Below are positions 30,086 to 38,347 of a DNA stretch of 38,347 nt, piece after piece. The position numbers were made by a program, and so were the translations under genes. The notes below the pieces were generated by a model, which was given only the letters and a program-made list of their open reading frames with translations, made no database searches and had not been told where the DNA came from. Every line of letters begins with the position of its first letter. Position 1 is the first letter of the stretch. Origin of the DNA: Acanthamoeba castellanii str. Neff (lineage: Eukaryota > Discosea > Longamoebia > Acanthamoebidae). Where the stretch lies: the NCBI RefSeq assembly GCF_000313135.1, contig NW_004457618.1:197099-235445 (forward strand), given 5' to 3'.

Positions 30086-31541
30086 TTAGGTGCGGTGGTC
30101 GACGTGCCAGGGTGGAGGGAGGTGGCACCGAGGTCGAAGGCAGAGCCCGCAGACGCGCTTCTTGCCACAGGACGAGCAGGGCACACGACAGCGCTTGCAC
30201 GTATGCCGACCACACTCGGGGCAGTCTCGGGCGCAGGCAGAGCAAGACTGTTGGGGTTTGGAGAGAAGAGAGGGGGGAGGGCAGGAGGTCAGCAACACAC
30301 GGTAGTGGATGAAGAGGAAGTTGAAGTTGCCAAAGGCGCCACCTGCTCGTCACACACGTGGCAACTCAAGAAGAAGCCACTACTTTCAACATCATCAACC
30401 TCGTCGTTGGTCATCCCCTTCCTGTACTCGCCCATGTCCTGAAGTACCCCCAAACTTCACCATGTTAGTGCACCACTGTGCGGACAGACCTGTGCTTTGT
30501 TTTTGTTCGCAATGAACGATGATGATGATGGTGATGGTGAGGGGTCACCATGTACCCATATGGTGCAACCGCAGTTGAAGCAGCGGGTGAGGTCGTCACG
30601 CTCGCACCACGCCAAGTCTGGCCCGATCGAAGTCCCTCGCTTTCGCTTCATGAGCTTTTGGGCCACCTGATCCCGCATTCGAAAGGGAACTGTCAGTTGT
30701 GGCCCAGAAGACGATGAAGAAGGGAACCGGGGACCTTGGACGGGCAGCCTTCGGCGCACACGCGGCCTCGGAGGTTGCCCCACTTCCAGAAGAAGCTCTC
30801 GAACCGGCTGCAGAGCTCACAGAGCCACCGATTGCACACGCATTGGCTCAGCTCGTCATCTGTAGGGCCGACCAGTCAGGTAAGCTGGGCCAGAAGAGAG
30901 AGAGAGAGACAGAGAGGGCCTGGGTGGTGGCGGGTGGCCCACGTACGACAGGAGATGACCTGACACCCATCGCAGAAGTAAGGCGCACACGCCAGACGCG
31001 ATTCCCACCCTCTGTGCAAACTGAACTGCTTGAGGTGGCCCCGATTGCGACATGTCTACATCGATGGCGTGGTGTGGTGTGTGTGTCCGTTTAGGTCTGA
31101 CCGACAAAGAGGGCTGATTGGTGGGGGGGGGTAAGTGACCAGCGTGCAATCCGCCAGCAGAGATGCAGGGAAGCAGTCGTGCAGCCTGCCCAGCAGCGAC
31201 CTACTGACACCAATCACGTGCGGTGGCCAACAAAGAGCGAAAGCGAAAGCGAAAGGCGAGAGGTGAGTGGACAAAAGGGCGAAAACGACAAGCTGGAGAA
31301 GAAGAAGAGAGGGAGGGGCAGGCAAAGCGTACGGAAGGGGGTAGAGGCCGGTCATGCTCTTGAGCAGAAGAGACTCGACGAACTGCGACACGGAGCTGCG
31401 CGGCAGCACGCCCAAACAGGCCGCCACCGCCGGCAGCTCCTGGGGGCGGTGCAGCACCAGCCCCTCGACGCTCCGCAGGCACAGCTCAACCAACGGAAGT
31501 GGTGGACCAGTGTCCGGCGTGGTGCTCTCCGTCTCGGCCAT
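30086..31541 (-). CDS. Cysteine-rich zinc-binding-like protein, unrecognised
   Basis: Seven exons join in phase: 31333-31541, 31140-31200, 30947-31055, 30728-30859, 30556-30689, 30343-30438 and 30086-30247, giving 300 residues. The N terminus (about 15-95) is Leu-rich and helical: LVELCLRSVEGLVLHRPQE, VSQFVESLLLKSM, LLGRLHDCFPASLLADC. From about residue 95 come about 30 cysteines in pairs: CAPYFCDGCQVISC, CVCNRWLCELC, CFNCGC, CHVCDE, then CSACARDCPECGRHTCKRC, CSSCGKKRVCGLC. These look like several zinc sites, possibly RING- or LIM-like, but no spacing fits a family I can name. Intron 4 (30690-30727) is only 38 bases. The gene diverges from MUTYH across 157 bases. Confidence 0.72.
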
Positions 31542-31698
31542 TCACAAGTATGTACACATTTTTACATAAATATATATTATGGAAATAAATTGTTTTAGAT
31601 TTCAGTTACAGTTGGAGTAACGGTCATGCAAGAAGCGTTTGGGCGGGAAAGTCGAAAGATTTCGCAAGCGTTTCGTTTGAATTGATTGACGAACCAAG
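31542..31698. promoter_or_regulatory. Bidirectional promoter region
   Basis: Only 157 bases separate the ATG of the cysteine-rich protein gene (minus) from that of the MUTYH gene (plus), so both must start within it. It is AT-rich on the left (31555-31600, with TAAATATATATTATGG). It also contains GCGTTTGGGCGGGAAAG, which includes an E2F-like TTTGGGCGGGAAA core (about 31637-31651). An E2F site would suit a replication-linked repair gene. Confidence 0.5.
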
Positions 31699-33098
31699 AT
31701 GAAGGGGGAGGATGATGCATCGTCGGATGAGGATTTTGTCGTCGCCTCAGACACTTCCGCCTCCGCCTCGAGGAAGCGGAAGGCGCCTGCAGCACGAGGA
31801 ACCAAGGTAACTGCAAAATTACTTCTTAGCCCATGGATTTTGGCACTGATGACGGAGATGGCGCACTTCAAAGGCCGTAAAGGCCACCACGCCCAGGAAG
31901 AAGCCCAAGGCCTCCGCTTCTGCACCCACCACCCACCTTCCGGTATGCCGCCCCTTTTTGTGTGCTCAGTGTTGTGTGCGTGTGCGTGTGCGTGTGCGGT
32001 GTGTTGTGTGCGTGTGCGTGTGTGCGGTGTGTGCTCAAGTGAAGGGCGCGCAGGACATCGAGGAGCTGGGCAAGACGTGCGCGTTCGACGAGGACCAGGT
32101 GCGCTCCTTCCGCCGGGCGCTCCTGCAGTGGTACGACGAGCACCAGCGCACGCTGCCCTGGCGCCGACGGCGCACCATCGACGCCGACGGCCACGTCATC
32201 GCGGCGCCCAAGGCCGAGGGAGGCGATGGTGCCGATGCCGATGACGACGACGTGGGCTATGGCGTGTGGGTCTCCGAGATCATGCTCCAGCAAACGCGGT
32301 ATTGCTGTGTGTGTGGTGTGTGGTGGTGTGGTGTGTGTGTGTGTGTGTGTGTGTCCTCACGTGCTCATGCGTGCGCCACCGTGTGTCGTGCGACGGCGTG
32401 AGTGCCAACTAGAGTGGAGACGGTGATCGAGTACTACAACAAATGGATGAAGAAGTGGCCCACCCCGCATTCCCTCGCCGATGCCACTCTTGAGGTCTCT
32501 CGTTAACCCCCCTCCACCTGTAGTCACCACCTCTACAACAAAGCTGACTCGTGTCGTGTCGTGCGTGTCGTGTTACGTCGCGTGTGTCGTGCGTGTCGTG
32601 TCGTGTGTGCGGCCGTGTGAAGGAGGTTAATGAGGCGTGGACGGGCCTGGGCTACTATCGCCGGGCCAAGTTCCTGCACGAGGGCGCCAAGGAGCTGGTC
32701 CGGCAGCACGACGGCCGGCTCCCGCGGACCGCGGCCGAGCTGCGGAAGATCCCCGGCATCGGACCCTACACCGCGGGCGCCATCGCCTCGATCGCCTACG
32801 ACCAGCCCGCCCCGCTGGTGGACGGTAACGTGATCCGTGTCTTGTCTCGCCTCAGGTACTGTCATCACTCCACCGCACACGCATAACCGCACACGCACGC
32901 ACCGCCGCACACGCGCTGATCACACACGCGCGCGCGTAGGGCGATCAAGGCGGATTCGACCAACAAGAAGGTGGTGGACCTGTTTTGGAAGCTGGCCGGC
33001 GACTTGGTCGATCCCAAGAGACCAGGCTGTTTCAACCAAGCCATGATGGAGCTCGGCGCCACAGTCTGCACGCCCAAATCGCCCAAGTGCAAAGTACA

Positions 33099-33146
<48 letters not shown>

Positions 33147-34031
33147 CGACACACCAAGTTGGGCTAAGGCAGCCTCCACGCACCACACCACCAGGCCTGT
33201 CCGGTCTCGGCGCACTGCCTGGCGCTCGCCGAGGAGCTCGACGACGCGCGCCCTGACGGCGCGTCCGTCACGCAGTACCCCTACAAGCCGCCCAAGGCCA
33301 AGCAGCGCGAGGAGTCGGTCGTCGTCTGCGTGCTCGAGCGGCGCCGGGCCGCCACCGGTGGCGGTCGGTCATCGTTCCTGCTGGTCCAGCGCCCGGCCAG
33401 CGGGCTGCTGGCGTCGCTCTGGGACTTCCCCTCGGTCAACCTGGGCGCCAAGGCCGACGGCGACGCGGAGGTGCCGCGAGCCCAGGCCGAGCGGGCCATC
33501 GACGACCACCTCGCCCGGCTGCTCGGGGCGGACCACCCGGTCTGCCGAGCCATCGACCACCACCATCACCGCACACAGGGCCGCGCGGGCAACGAAGAAG
33601 AGGTGGCGGCCGAGGCCGAGGTGGAGCGGACGTACGTGGGCGAGGCGACGTTTCTGTTCTCGCACATCAAACACTTCTACCGGGTCGAATGGCTACGCAT
33701 CACCACCACCGACAACGACGAAGACGAAGACGACGTTCGATGGCAGACAACAACAACGAAAACGACTACAAAAGCGAAGAAGACGAATAAGAAGGCGAAG
33801 AAGGAGGAGGATGAAGATGATGGTGATGAAGAGGTGGTGATGAGGTGGCTGGGCGAAGAGGAACTGAAGGAGGCGGCGATTCCGAAGGGCATGAAGAACT
33901 GCTTCGCGCTGGTCGAGGCGAGTCGGAGGAAGACCCCGCAGGAGCGACGCAAGGCCAGCGTCGACAGCCGCAAGAAGCAGAAGAGCATCGCCGCCTTCTT
34001 CAACAGCAGCAAGACCAACAAGCCAGCCTAG
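31699..34031 (+). CDS. MUTYH: Adenine DNA glycosylase MutY/MUTYH
   Basis: Seven exons join in phase: 31699-31806, 31874-31942, 32045-32298, 32413-32494, 32623-32855, 32940-33093 and 33195-34031, giving 578 residues. It removes A opposite 8-oxoguanine. The helix-hairpin-helix glycosylase core shows [12 protein letters not shown], the catalytic-Glu segment [42 protein letters not shown] and the catalytic-Asp segment [13 protein letters not shown]. The iron-sulfur cluster ligands are C292, C299, C302 and C308, with the MutY spacing x6, x2, x5. A NUDIX-like MutY C-terminal domain follows ([21 protein letters not shown]). [10 protein letters not shown] string near residues 560-569 is a PCNA-interacting box. 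Two unusual insertions exist: about 28 acidic residues between LPWR and the catalytic Glu, and a Thr/Lys/Glu/Asp-rich stretch inside the C-terminal domain. The basic N terminus may direct nuclear import. Confidence 0.92.
33097..33147. repeat. (CGCA)n then (CA)n microsatellite in a MUTYH intron
   Basis: About nine CGCA tetramers followed by CACA lie in MUTYH intron 6, between 33094 and 33194. They split the iron-sulfur cluster motif's coding sequence, with three cysteines upstream or at the junction and the rest in exon 7. Confidence 0.85.
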
Positions 34032-34093
34032 CCCATCGCGCGTCATCTATTCATTCAACCCAGTGTCGCGGGTCGTGTTACAAAGTCTACATT

Positions 34094-34636
34094 TCATGCT
34101 ATTTGTGTCAGGTACACGACCATGCCGACCGCGTAGAGCCCCAGGGCAATAGCGACGACCACGAGCGTTATTCGTTGGCGCAGCTTCCTCCTTGCTAGGA
34201 CCTCGGGCGGGGCCTCCTCGGGCGTGATCTGGCCCAGGAGCAGCTCGCGCTCGCGCTCCTTCAGCCACTCCTCGTTGCGCTGCTTGCTCTTGGCCTCGCG
34301 CTCGCGCTTGGCCCGCCCGCGAAACTCCTCGTGGTACCACCGGCCCTTGGCCATCCGCTGGGCGCGCTCGGCCTCAAACTCGCGGTGGCCCGCCGCCGCC
34401 AGGCGCCATCGGCGGTCCGTCGCCTGCAGCGCCATTCGATCGCGGAACGTGGGCAGCCACCCGAACACCATCAGCAGCACCTCGTCCGGCAGCGTCTCGA
34501 ACCCGTTGACTTTGTTGTGGTGCCGGGCCGGCGATGTCGGTGGTGGTCGGTCGTTGTTGTGGTGGTAGTTGGCATAGGTGTAGTTGCCAAGGCGGAGGCC
34601 GAGCTCCACGTCGCCCAAGAGGGCCTTCTTCTCCAT
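34094..34636 (-). CDS. F-box protein with C-terminal membrane anchor
   Basis: A single-exon gene of 180 residues. An F-box spans about 46-84 (FETLPDEVLLMVFGWLPT, then RWRLAA). A highly charged helix of Arg/Glu repeats follows (about 85-150). The last 25 residues form a hydrophobic helix (ITLVVVAIALGLYAVGMVVYL) ending four residues later, as in tail-anchored proteins. F-box proteins recruit substrates to SCF ubiquitin ligases through Skp1; here the complex would be held on an organelle membrane. No substrate-binding repeat (LRR, WD40, Kelch) is present. The gene converges on MUTYH, with 62 bases between stops. An AT-rich TATAAATA lies 19-26 bases before the ATG. Confidence 0.85.
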   Translation of the reverse strand: MEKKALLGDVELGLRLGNYTYANYHHNNDRPPPTSPARHHNKVNGFETLPDEVLLMVFGWLPTFRDRMALQATDRRWRLAAAGHREFEAERAQRMAKGRWYHEEFRGRAKREREAKSKQRNEEWLKERERELLLGQITPEEAPPEVLARRKLRQRITLVVVAIALGLYAVGMVVYLTQIA

Positions 34637-34832
34637 GTTCAGCGTGACTGTTTTTATTTATATATTTGTTTTGGGTAATAACTTGGTTTTTGTATTTATT
34701 GTCGTGTTTAATTTGTATTTTTCTTTGTCGTTTTCCGTTTGGAGAAAGTTGATCGAAAGGAGGCCGCGGTTTGCTGAACCGCCCACGCAGCGATTGGTCG
34801 ACGCCTCTTCAGAACACTGTAGTGGTGACCAC

Positions 34833-36499
34833 TCAGGCGTCTTCGTCGTCTTCGTCTTCAGAGGAGGACTGGTTCTCGAGCCAATCGCCAAAGGCGTCGA
34901 GGCGGTGCTTCTGGTCGGCTTCGGTCTCCTTGACCTTGTAGTTGGTCACCCCGTCGTACCACTCGGCCACCAGCTGCCGCTTCGCAAAGAACCGCCCGTT
35001 CATCACCTCCAGACACCTGCACACGCACGTAGCACGCACCGCACACAACAGTTGATGAGCCGTCAGTCGGAATATAGAGTGTGTGCGTGTGTGTGCGAAA
35101 GAGGGGCAGTGTGTACTTGACGGCCGCCTCCGGTTCAACGAACTTGATGGCCACAACTCCCTCCGGGTTGCGCTGTTATGGCGGAGAAAGAAAGGAAGAA
35201 GAGATTAACGTTTGTGGCCGAACGCGGAGGCTTGTCGGCCTCAAGGAGCGTACCTCGAAGACGGTAAGCACTTCGACCTCGCCAAACTTCTCGACCTCTT
35301 CTCGCACGTCGTTCTTGAGATCCGGATAGAACTCATCGTCGCCCTGCCATCAACAATGTCACGTGTGCGTGCGGTGGTGTGTGCGGTGGTGTGTGTTAGC
35401 TTACATCTTTGCAGAACTGGCCGGTGGGGAGGCGAGCAAAAACGTACGATGGCCTCCTCGGGCGAGAACATGTTCTTGATGATGACGTGCCTTCGCGTCT
35501 CCCACTCGACCCACGAGAGCTCCTCCTCCTGGTTGATGCGCACCTTCTTCTTCTGCTTCTTCTTACCCACCGGCTTCTTGGCCTTGGGCTTGGCCTGCTC
35601 ACTGTCGGGCTTGTTCTCGAACTTGGCCTAGCTCCCACCACCCGCGTCAGTGCGGTGTGTGCGGTGTATGCGTGTGCGGGTGTGAGTGTGGTGTGTGGTG
35701 TGTGTGTGGTACCTCGGTGACACGAACGACGCAGCCGGGCCTGATCTCGCTTTCGTCGAGGAGCTGCAGGGCGAGGTCGACCGACTCGCGCTTGAAGTAG
35801 ACCACGAGGGCGTCGCCCTTGAGCCGGCCCTGCTCGTCCTCGTAGAGCTTGACCTTGTACTCGCCCGAGTCGGGGTCCTTCCGCACGATGCCGCACTTGG
35901 CCATGAACGGGAGCAGCTCCTCCTTGGTCATGTCCAGCGGCAGCCCGCTCACGTAGACCGTCGTCGTCTTGCCGGGCTTGGGCGGTTGGCCGCCCTTGCC
36001 CTTTCGCTTCTTGCCGCGCCCGGCGCCGGCGGCAGGGGCGGTGGCGGTGGTCGAGGAGGTGGGCATGTCGGCGGGGATCGGCGGGATGTCGTCGTCGCCC
36101 AACCAGACCTGCTGCTCGAGCGCCGGCTGTTGTTCCTGCCCCTGCAGCCATAAAATAAAAGCAGAGATCAGAATAAAATAAAATAAAAAATAAGGTATAC
36201 AATGATTTATATATTATTTTATTTATTCCCTTGAAGGGATTAGTTGATTAATCGTGAAGTGGATGATGGATTCAATTAAATTGAAAAAAAATGGAGATGT
36301 AGATGTACCGCTTGAGGAGCCAGGCTTGGGTGGTGAGGTCCCATTGCCACTTGTAGCCTGCTTCGTCTGTGTAGAGGTAGGGATTGCTGGGATCGTAGGT
36401 GCCCCCCGCCCCTGCGAACTGCTGCTCGTGTTGCTGCAGGCCGTCGCCACCGGTGCTCGGTGCGGGCGTGCCGCTGCTTCCTTGACCTCCTCCCTCCAT
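34833..36499 (-). CDS. HTATSF1: Tat-SF1/Cus2-like splicing factor with two RRM-type domains
   Basis: Exons 36309-36499, 35713-36141, 35448-35627, 35254-35343, 35117-35172 and 34833-35016, about 376 residues. The first join is one base out of phase with canonical sites; one more G in the GGGG run at 36139-36142 would restore it. All other joins are in phase. The N terminus holds a Tat-SF1-like Tyr/Trp segment (YTDEAGYKWQWD). Exon 2 carries RRM1 (TTTVYVSGLPLDMTKEELL to ALVVYFKRESVDLALQLL). A Lys-rich linker with VRINQEEELSWVEWETRRHV leads into a second RRM that is a U2AF-homology motif: VIIKNMFSPEEA, VAIKFVEPEAAVKCLEVM, with the RxF-type GRFFAKR. The acidic tail ends SSSEDEDDEDA. Tat-SF1/Cus2 binds the U2 snRNP (SF3b) and helps prespliceosome assembly. 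Confidence 0.85.
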
Positions 36500-36650
36500 A
36501 CCTTCACCGTGATTCACGATTCAGAGCCTTTTCCTTCCTCCACCCACGAAGCTGCACTCGCTTCGAGCTCGATCTGGTTTGCCTTCTTTGATTGGCTTTT
36601 TCTACGATTTTTATTTTTCTCTTTTTCCATTCTTTTTCACTTTGGGTGGT

Positions 36651-38299
36651 TCACTCCTTCAGATCCTTGAACTGCAACAAGAAGATGAGAGAGAAGAAAG
36701 AGAGGTTAGAGCTGGGAGATGAAGGTGGAGTGATGAATGTGATGGGGTGGCGGGAAAGTGAGGTACCCTGTCCGTGGAGGTGATGTACTGGAGGAGGCGT
36801 GAGTAGGGACCGAAGCCGTGGACATTGCTCACCACATCACTGAAGTGGCTGAACTGACGTCCGAACTGTGTGTCGTGTGCGTTGCGTTGCGTTTTGTGTG
36901 TCAGAGCTGACCAGAGACAGGGCGCGAGGAGATGATGATGACGACGATGATGACGACGACGACGATGACGATGATGAAAGACAGGTACCTCCTGTACGTC
37001 GAGCAGGAGCTGACGCACGATCTTGTCCTTGTCGGTCATCTCCCCCGGCTCAGTCTAGAAACACACGAACACAGTGTTTGATCAAGATCAGGGCGTGGTT
37101 GCCGGAGTCATCTCGCATCATGTCCGAGTGAGGCGGGCCAGGTACCTGCGTCGCTTTGGAGGGCGAGTACTTCTTGAGGTAGCTCTCTGCCTTGTCGACC
37201 GTCTCCAGCAGTTCCGTGCTCATCTCGTGGTACCTGCCGAGCGCAAGAAGTTTTTAGCATGTGTGCGCACTGTGTGCGTGTGTCGTGTCGTTGGTCGTGT
37301 CGCGTGTTGCGTCGTCGGTATGCAATAGCAGGGTGCAGACGGGTGCGTACTTCTGGGAGATTGCGGTGAGGACCGTTTCGGCCCACAGACGCCGAGCCGC
37401 CGGCGAGATGTGTGCCCTTTTCTCATCGAGGAATGTCTGTCACACGAGACAAGCGGGCAATGACCGATCAATCAGCTCAGAGTTCGTTCACACAATGCCA
37501 CGTGTGCGTGTTGGATACCTGAAGCGGCTTGAGCACGTTGGGCACGTAGTAGGAGTGGCGAGTGGGCACGGGCTTGTTCGTCAGACGGTAGGTTCGCGAG
37601 ATGCCACGCAGCGGGAGCAACGACGTCGCGCAGCGGCTGTGTGCAGTCACAAGGCGCAACGCCAAGTCAGCTCAGCTCAGCTCAGCTCGGCGCACCATGA
37701 AGAAGACGAGGGAAGGGTGGTACTCTATGATAAGGTCGGTGACAACGGTCGTGATCTCGGGCAGATCCTTGGCCAGCTCGGCCAAACTATCATCGTAGCC
37801 CTCTAATCGGATGCAATGATGGGAAAGGTGAATCCACAACATTTCGTATTTGAGAAGCGTGCGGAGAGAGAGAGGGAGGGAGAGAGGAGTACCTTGCAGG
37901 ATCTCCAGCACGTCGGCGGGCAGATGAGCGTTGATCGCTCGTACGTGGGGGAAGTGCTGCTGGGGCAGCTGCGTCCAATGAAGATTAGCAATCAAACGAG
38001 CACGACTAAGCTGCAGCACATCGCACACGCGGAACACGTCAACGTACAGCTGCAATGAGCTTCTCTACGTCGTAGTAGAGATAGAGCAACTCCTCGGGCT
38101 GCAGGAGGGACTTGACCTCGGCAGCCGGAGTAGTAGCAGCAGCTGCCGGAGCACCAGGGGCAACACGTGCTCCCGGCGCGCCGAGCGCCGACGTGGCTCC
38201 TTCGGCGGCTCCCGGCTCCTGGCCAGCCATCGCCAACTGCTTGACTTCGGCAGCGTTTTTACGCACCTGCTGGACCCACACGCCATAACGTGCCAGCAA
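36651..38299 (-). CDS. COG2: COG complex subunit 2, C-terminal part (gene continues rightwards)
   Basis: Nine exons on the minus strand: 38048-38299, 37893-37968, 37694-37802, 37519-37636, 37351-37436, 37146-37233, 36989-37054, 36767-36865 and 36651-36671. They encode the last 304 residues. An intron acceptor at 38300 shows that earlier exons lie beyond the edge. The match to the COG2 C-terminal region is clear: LARYGVWVQQV, a polar Ala/Gly/Pro loop, LYLYYDVEKL, then ISRTYRLTNKPVPTRHSYYV with VLKPLQ, YHEMSTELLETVDKAESYL and MTDKDKIVRQLLLDVQEFG. COG2 belongs to lobe A of the tethering complex for vesicles recycling within the Golgi. The intron 37637-37693 appears to start with GC (ATGGT|GCGCC), because the GT one step earlier breaks the frame. 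The last exon codes for only six residues and the stop. Confidence 0.87.
37666..37687. repeat. (AGCTC)n pentamer run at a COG2 intron
   Basis: About four AGCTC units lie in tandem within the 57-base COG2 intron 37637-37693. They nearly fill the space between the unusual GC donor and the acceptor CACACAG. Confidence 0.8.
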
Positions 38300-38347
38300 C
38301 TGCGTTCGAATGGAATGTCAGTAAGAGATTAGTTACTAAGACAATAG

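Overview
This looks like nuclear DNA of a free-living amoebozoan, most probably Acanthamoeba. The grounds are GC-rich coding DNA, very dense genes on both strands, and about 80 short introns whose donors mostly read GTAC or GTACG. Many introns are filled with GTGTCG, GTCGT or CA/TG simple repeats. A secreted protein with three CBM49 modules resembles the Luke lectins known from Acanthamoeba cyst walls. I reconstructed 18 protein genes by joining exons so that phases match. No rRNA, tRNA, CRISPR array or transposon was recognised. All calls come from reading the sequence; no database search was run.

Layout, left: the 5' part of an unrecognised low-complexity gene (1-535, minus); a small membrane protein (1370-2257, minus); a gene-poor stretch with hairpins and a 30-bp palindrome (2258-4088); a coiled-coil protein ending in a helicase-associated domain (4089-5990, plus); a secreted tandem cysteine-knot-like protein (6720-7097, plus); a 79-residue membrane protein (7340-7736, minus); and a secreted periplasmic-binding-like receptor protein (7824-9924, minus).

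Middle: a Sel1-repeat protein with zinc-finger cysteines (10212-12028, minus); a single-chain UBZ/RING/UBE2Q-type E2 fusion (12561-14186, plus); a probably myristoylated acidic protein with NPF and ear-binding-like motifs (14379-15693, plus); and a 21-exon PTEN gene predicting 1843 residues, about 1500 of them a disordered tail (16178-23628, plus). A mitochondrial carrier converges on PTEN (23728-25421, minus).

Right: a membrane-anchored C-type-lectin/mucin protein (25572-27733, minus), the CBM49 lectin (28118-29490, minus), an unrecognised cysteine-rich protein (30086-31541, minus) divergent from a MutY/MUTYH DNA glycosylase (31699-34031, plus), a tail-anchored F-box protein (34094-34636, minus), a Tat-SF1/Cus2-like splicing factor (34833-36499, minus) and the 3' part of COG2 (36651 to beyond the right edge, minus).

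The neighbours do not form one pathway, as expected for a protist nuclear genome. Loose themes are surface and secreted proteins (cysteine-knot, receptor-like, C-type lectin, CBM49), membrane traffic and phosphoinositide signalling (PTEN, acidic adaptor-like protein, COG2) and ubiquitin (RING-E2, F-box). The points most worth a second look are the E3-E2 fusion, the giant PTEN tail, the tandem knottin-like secreted protein with a duplicated upstream element, and an apparent 17-nt intron or frameshift in the Sel1 gene.
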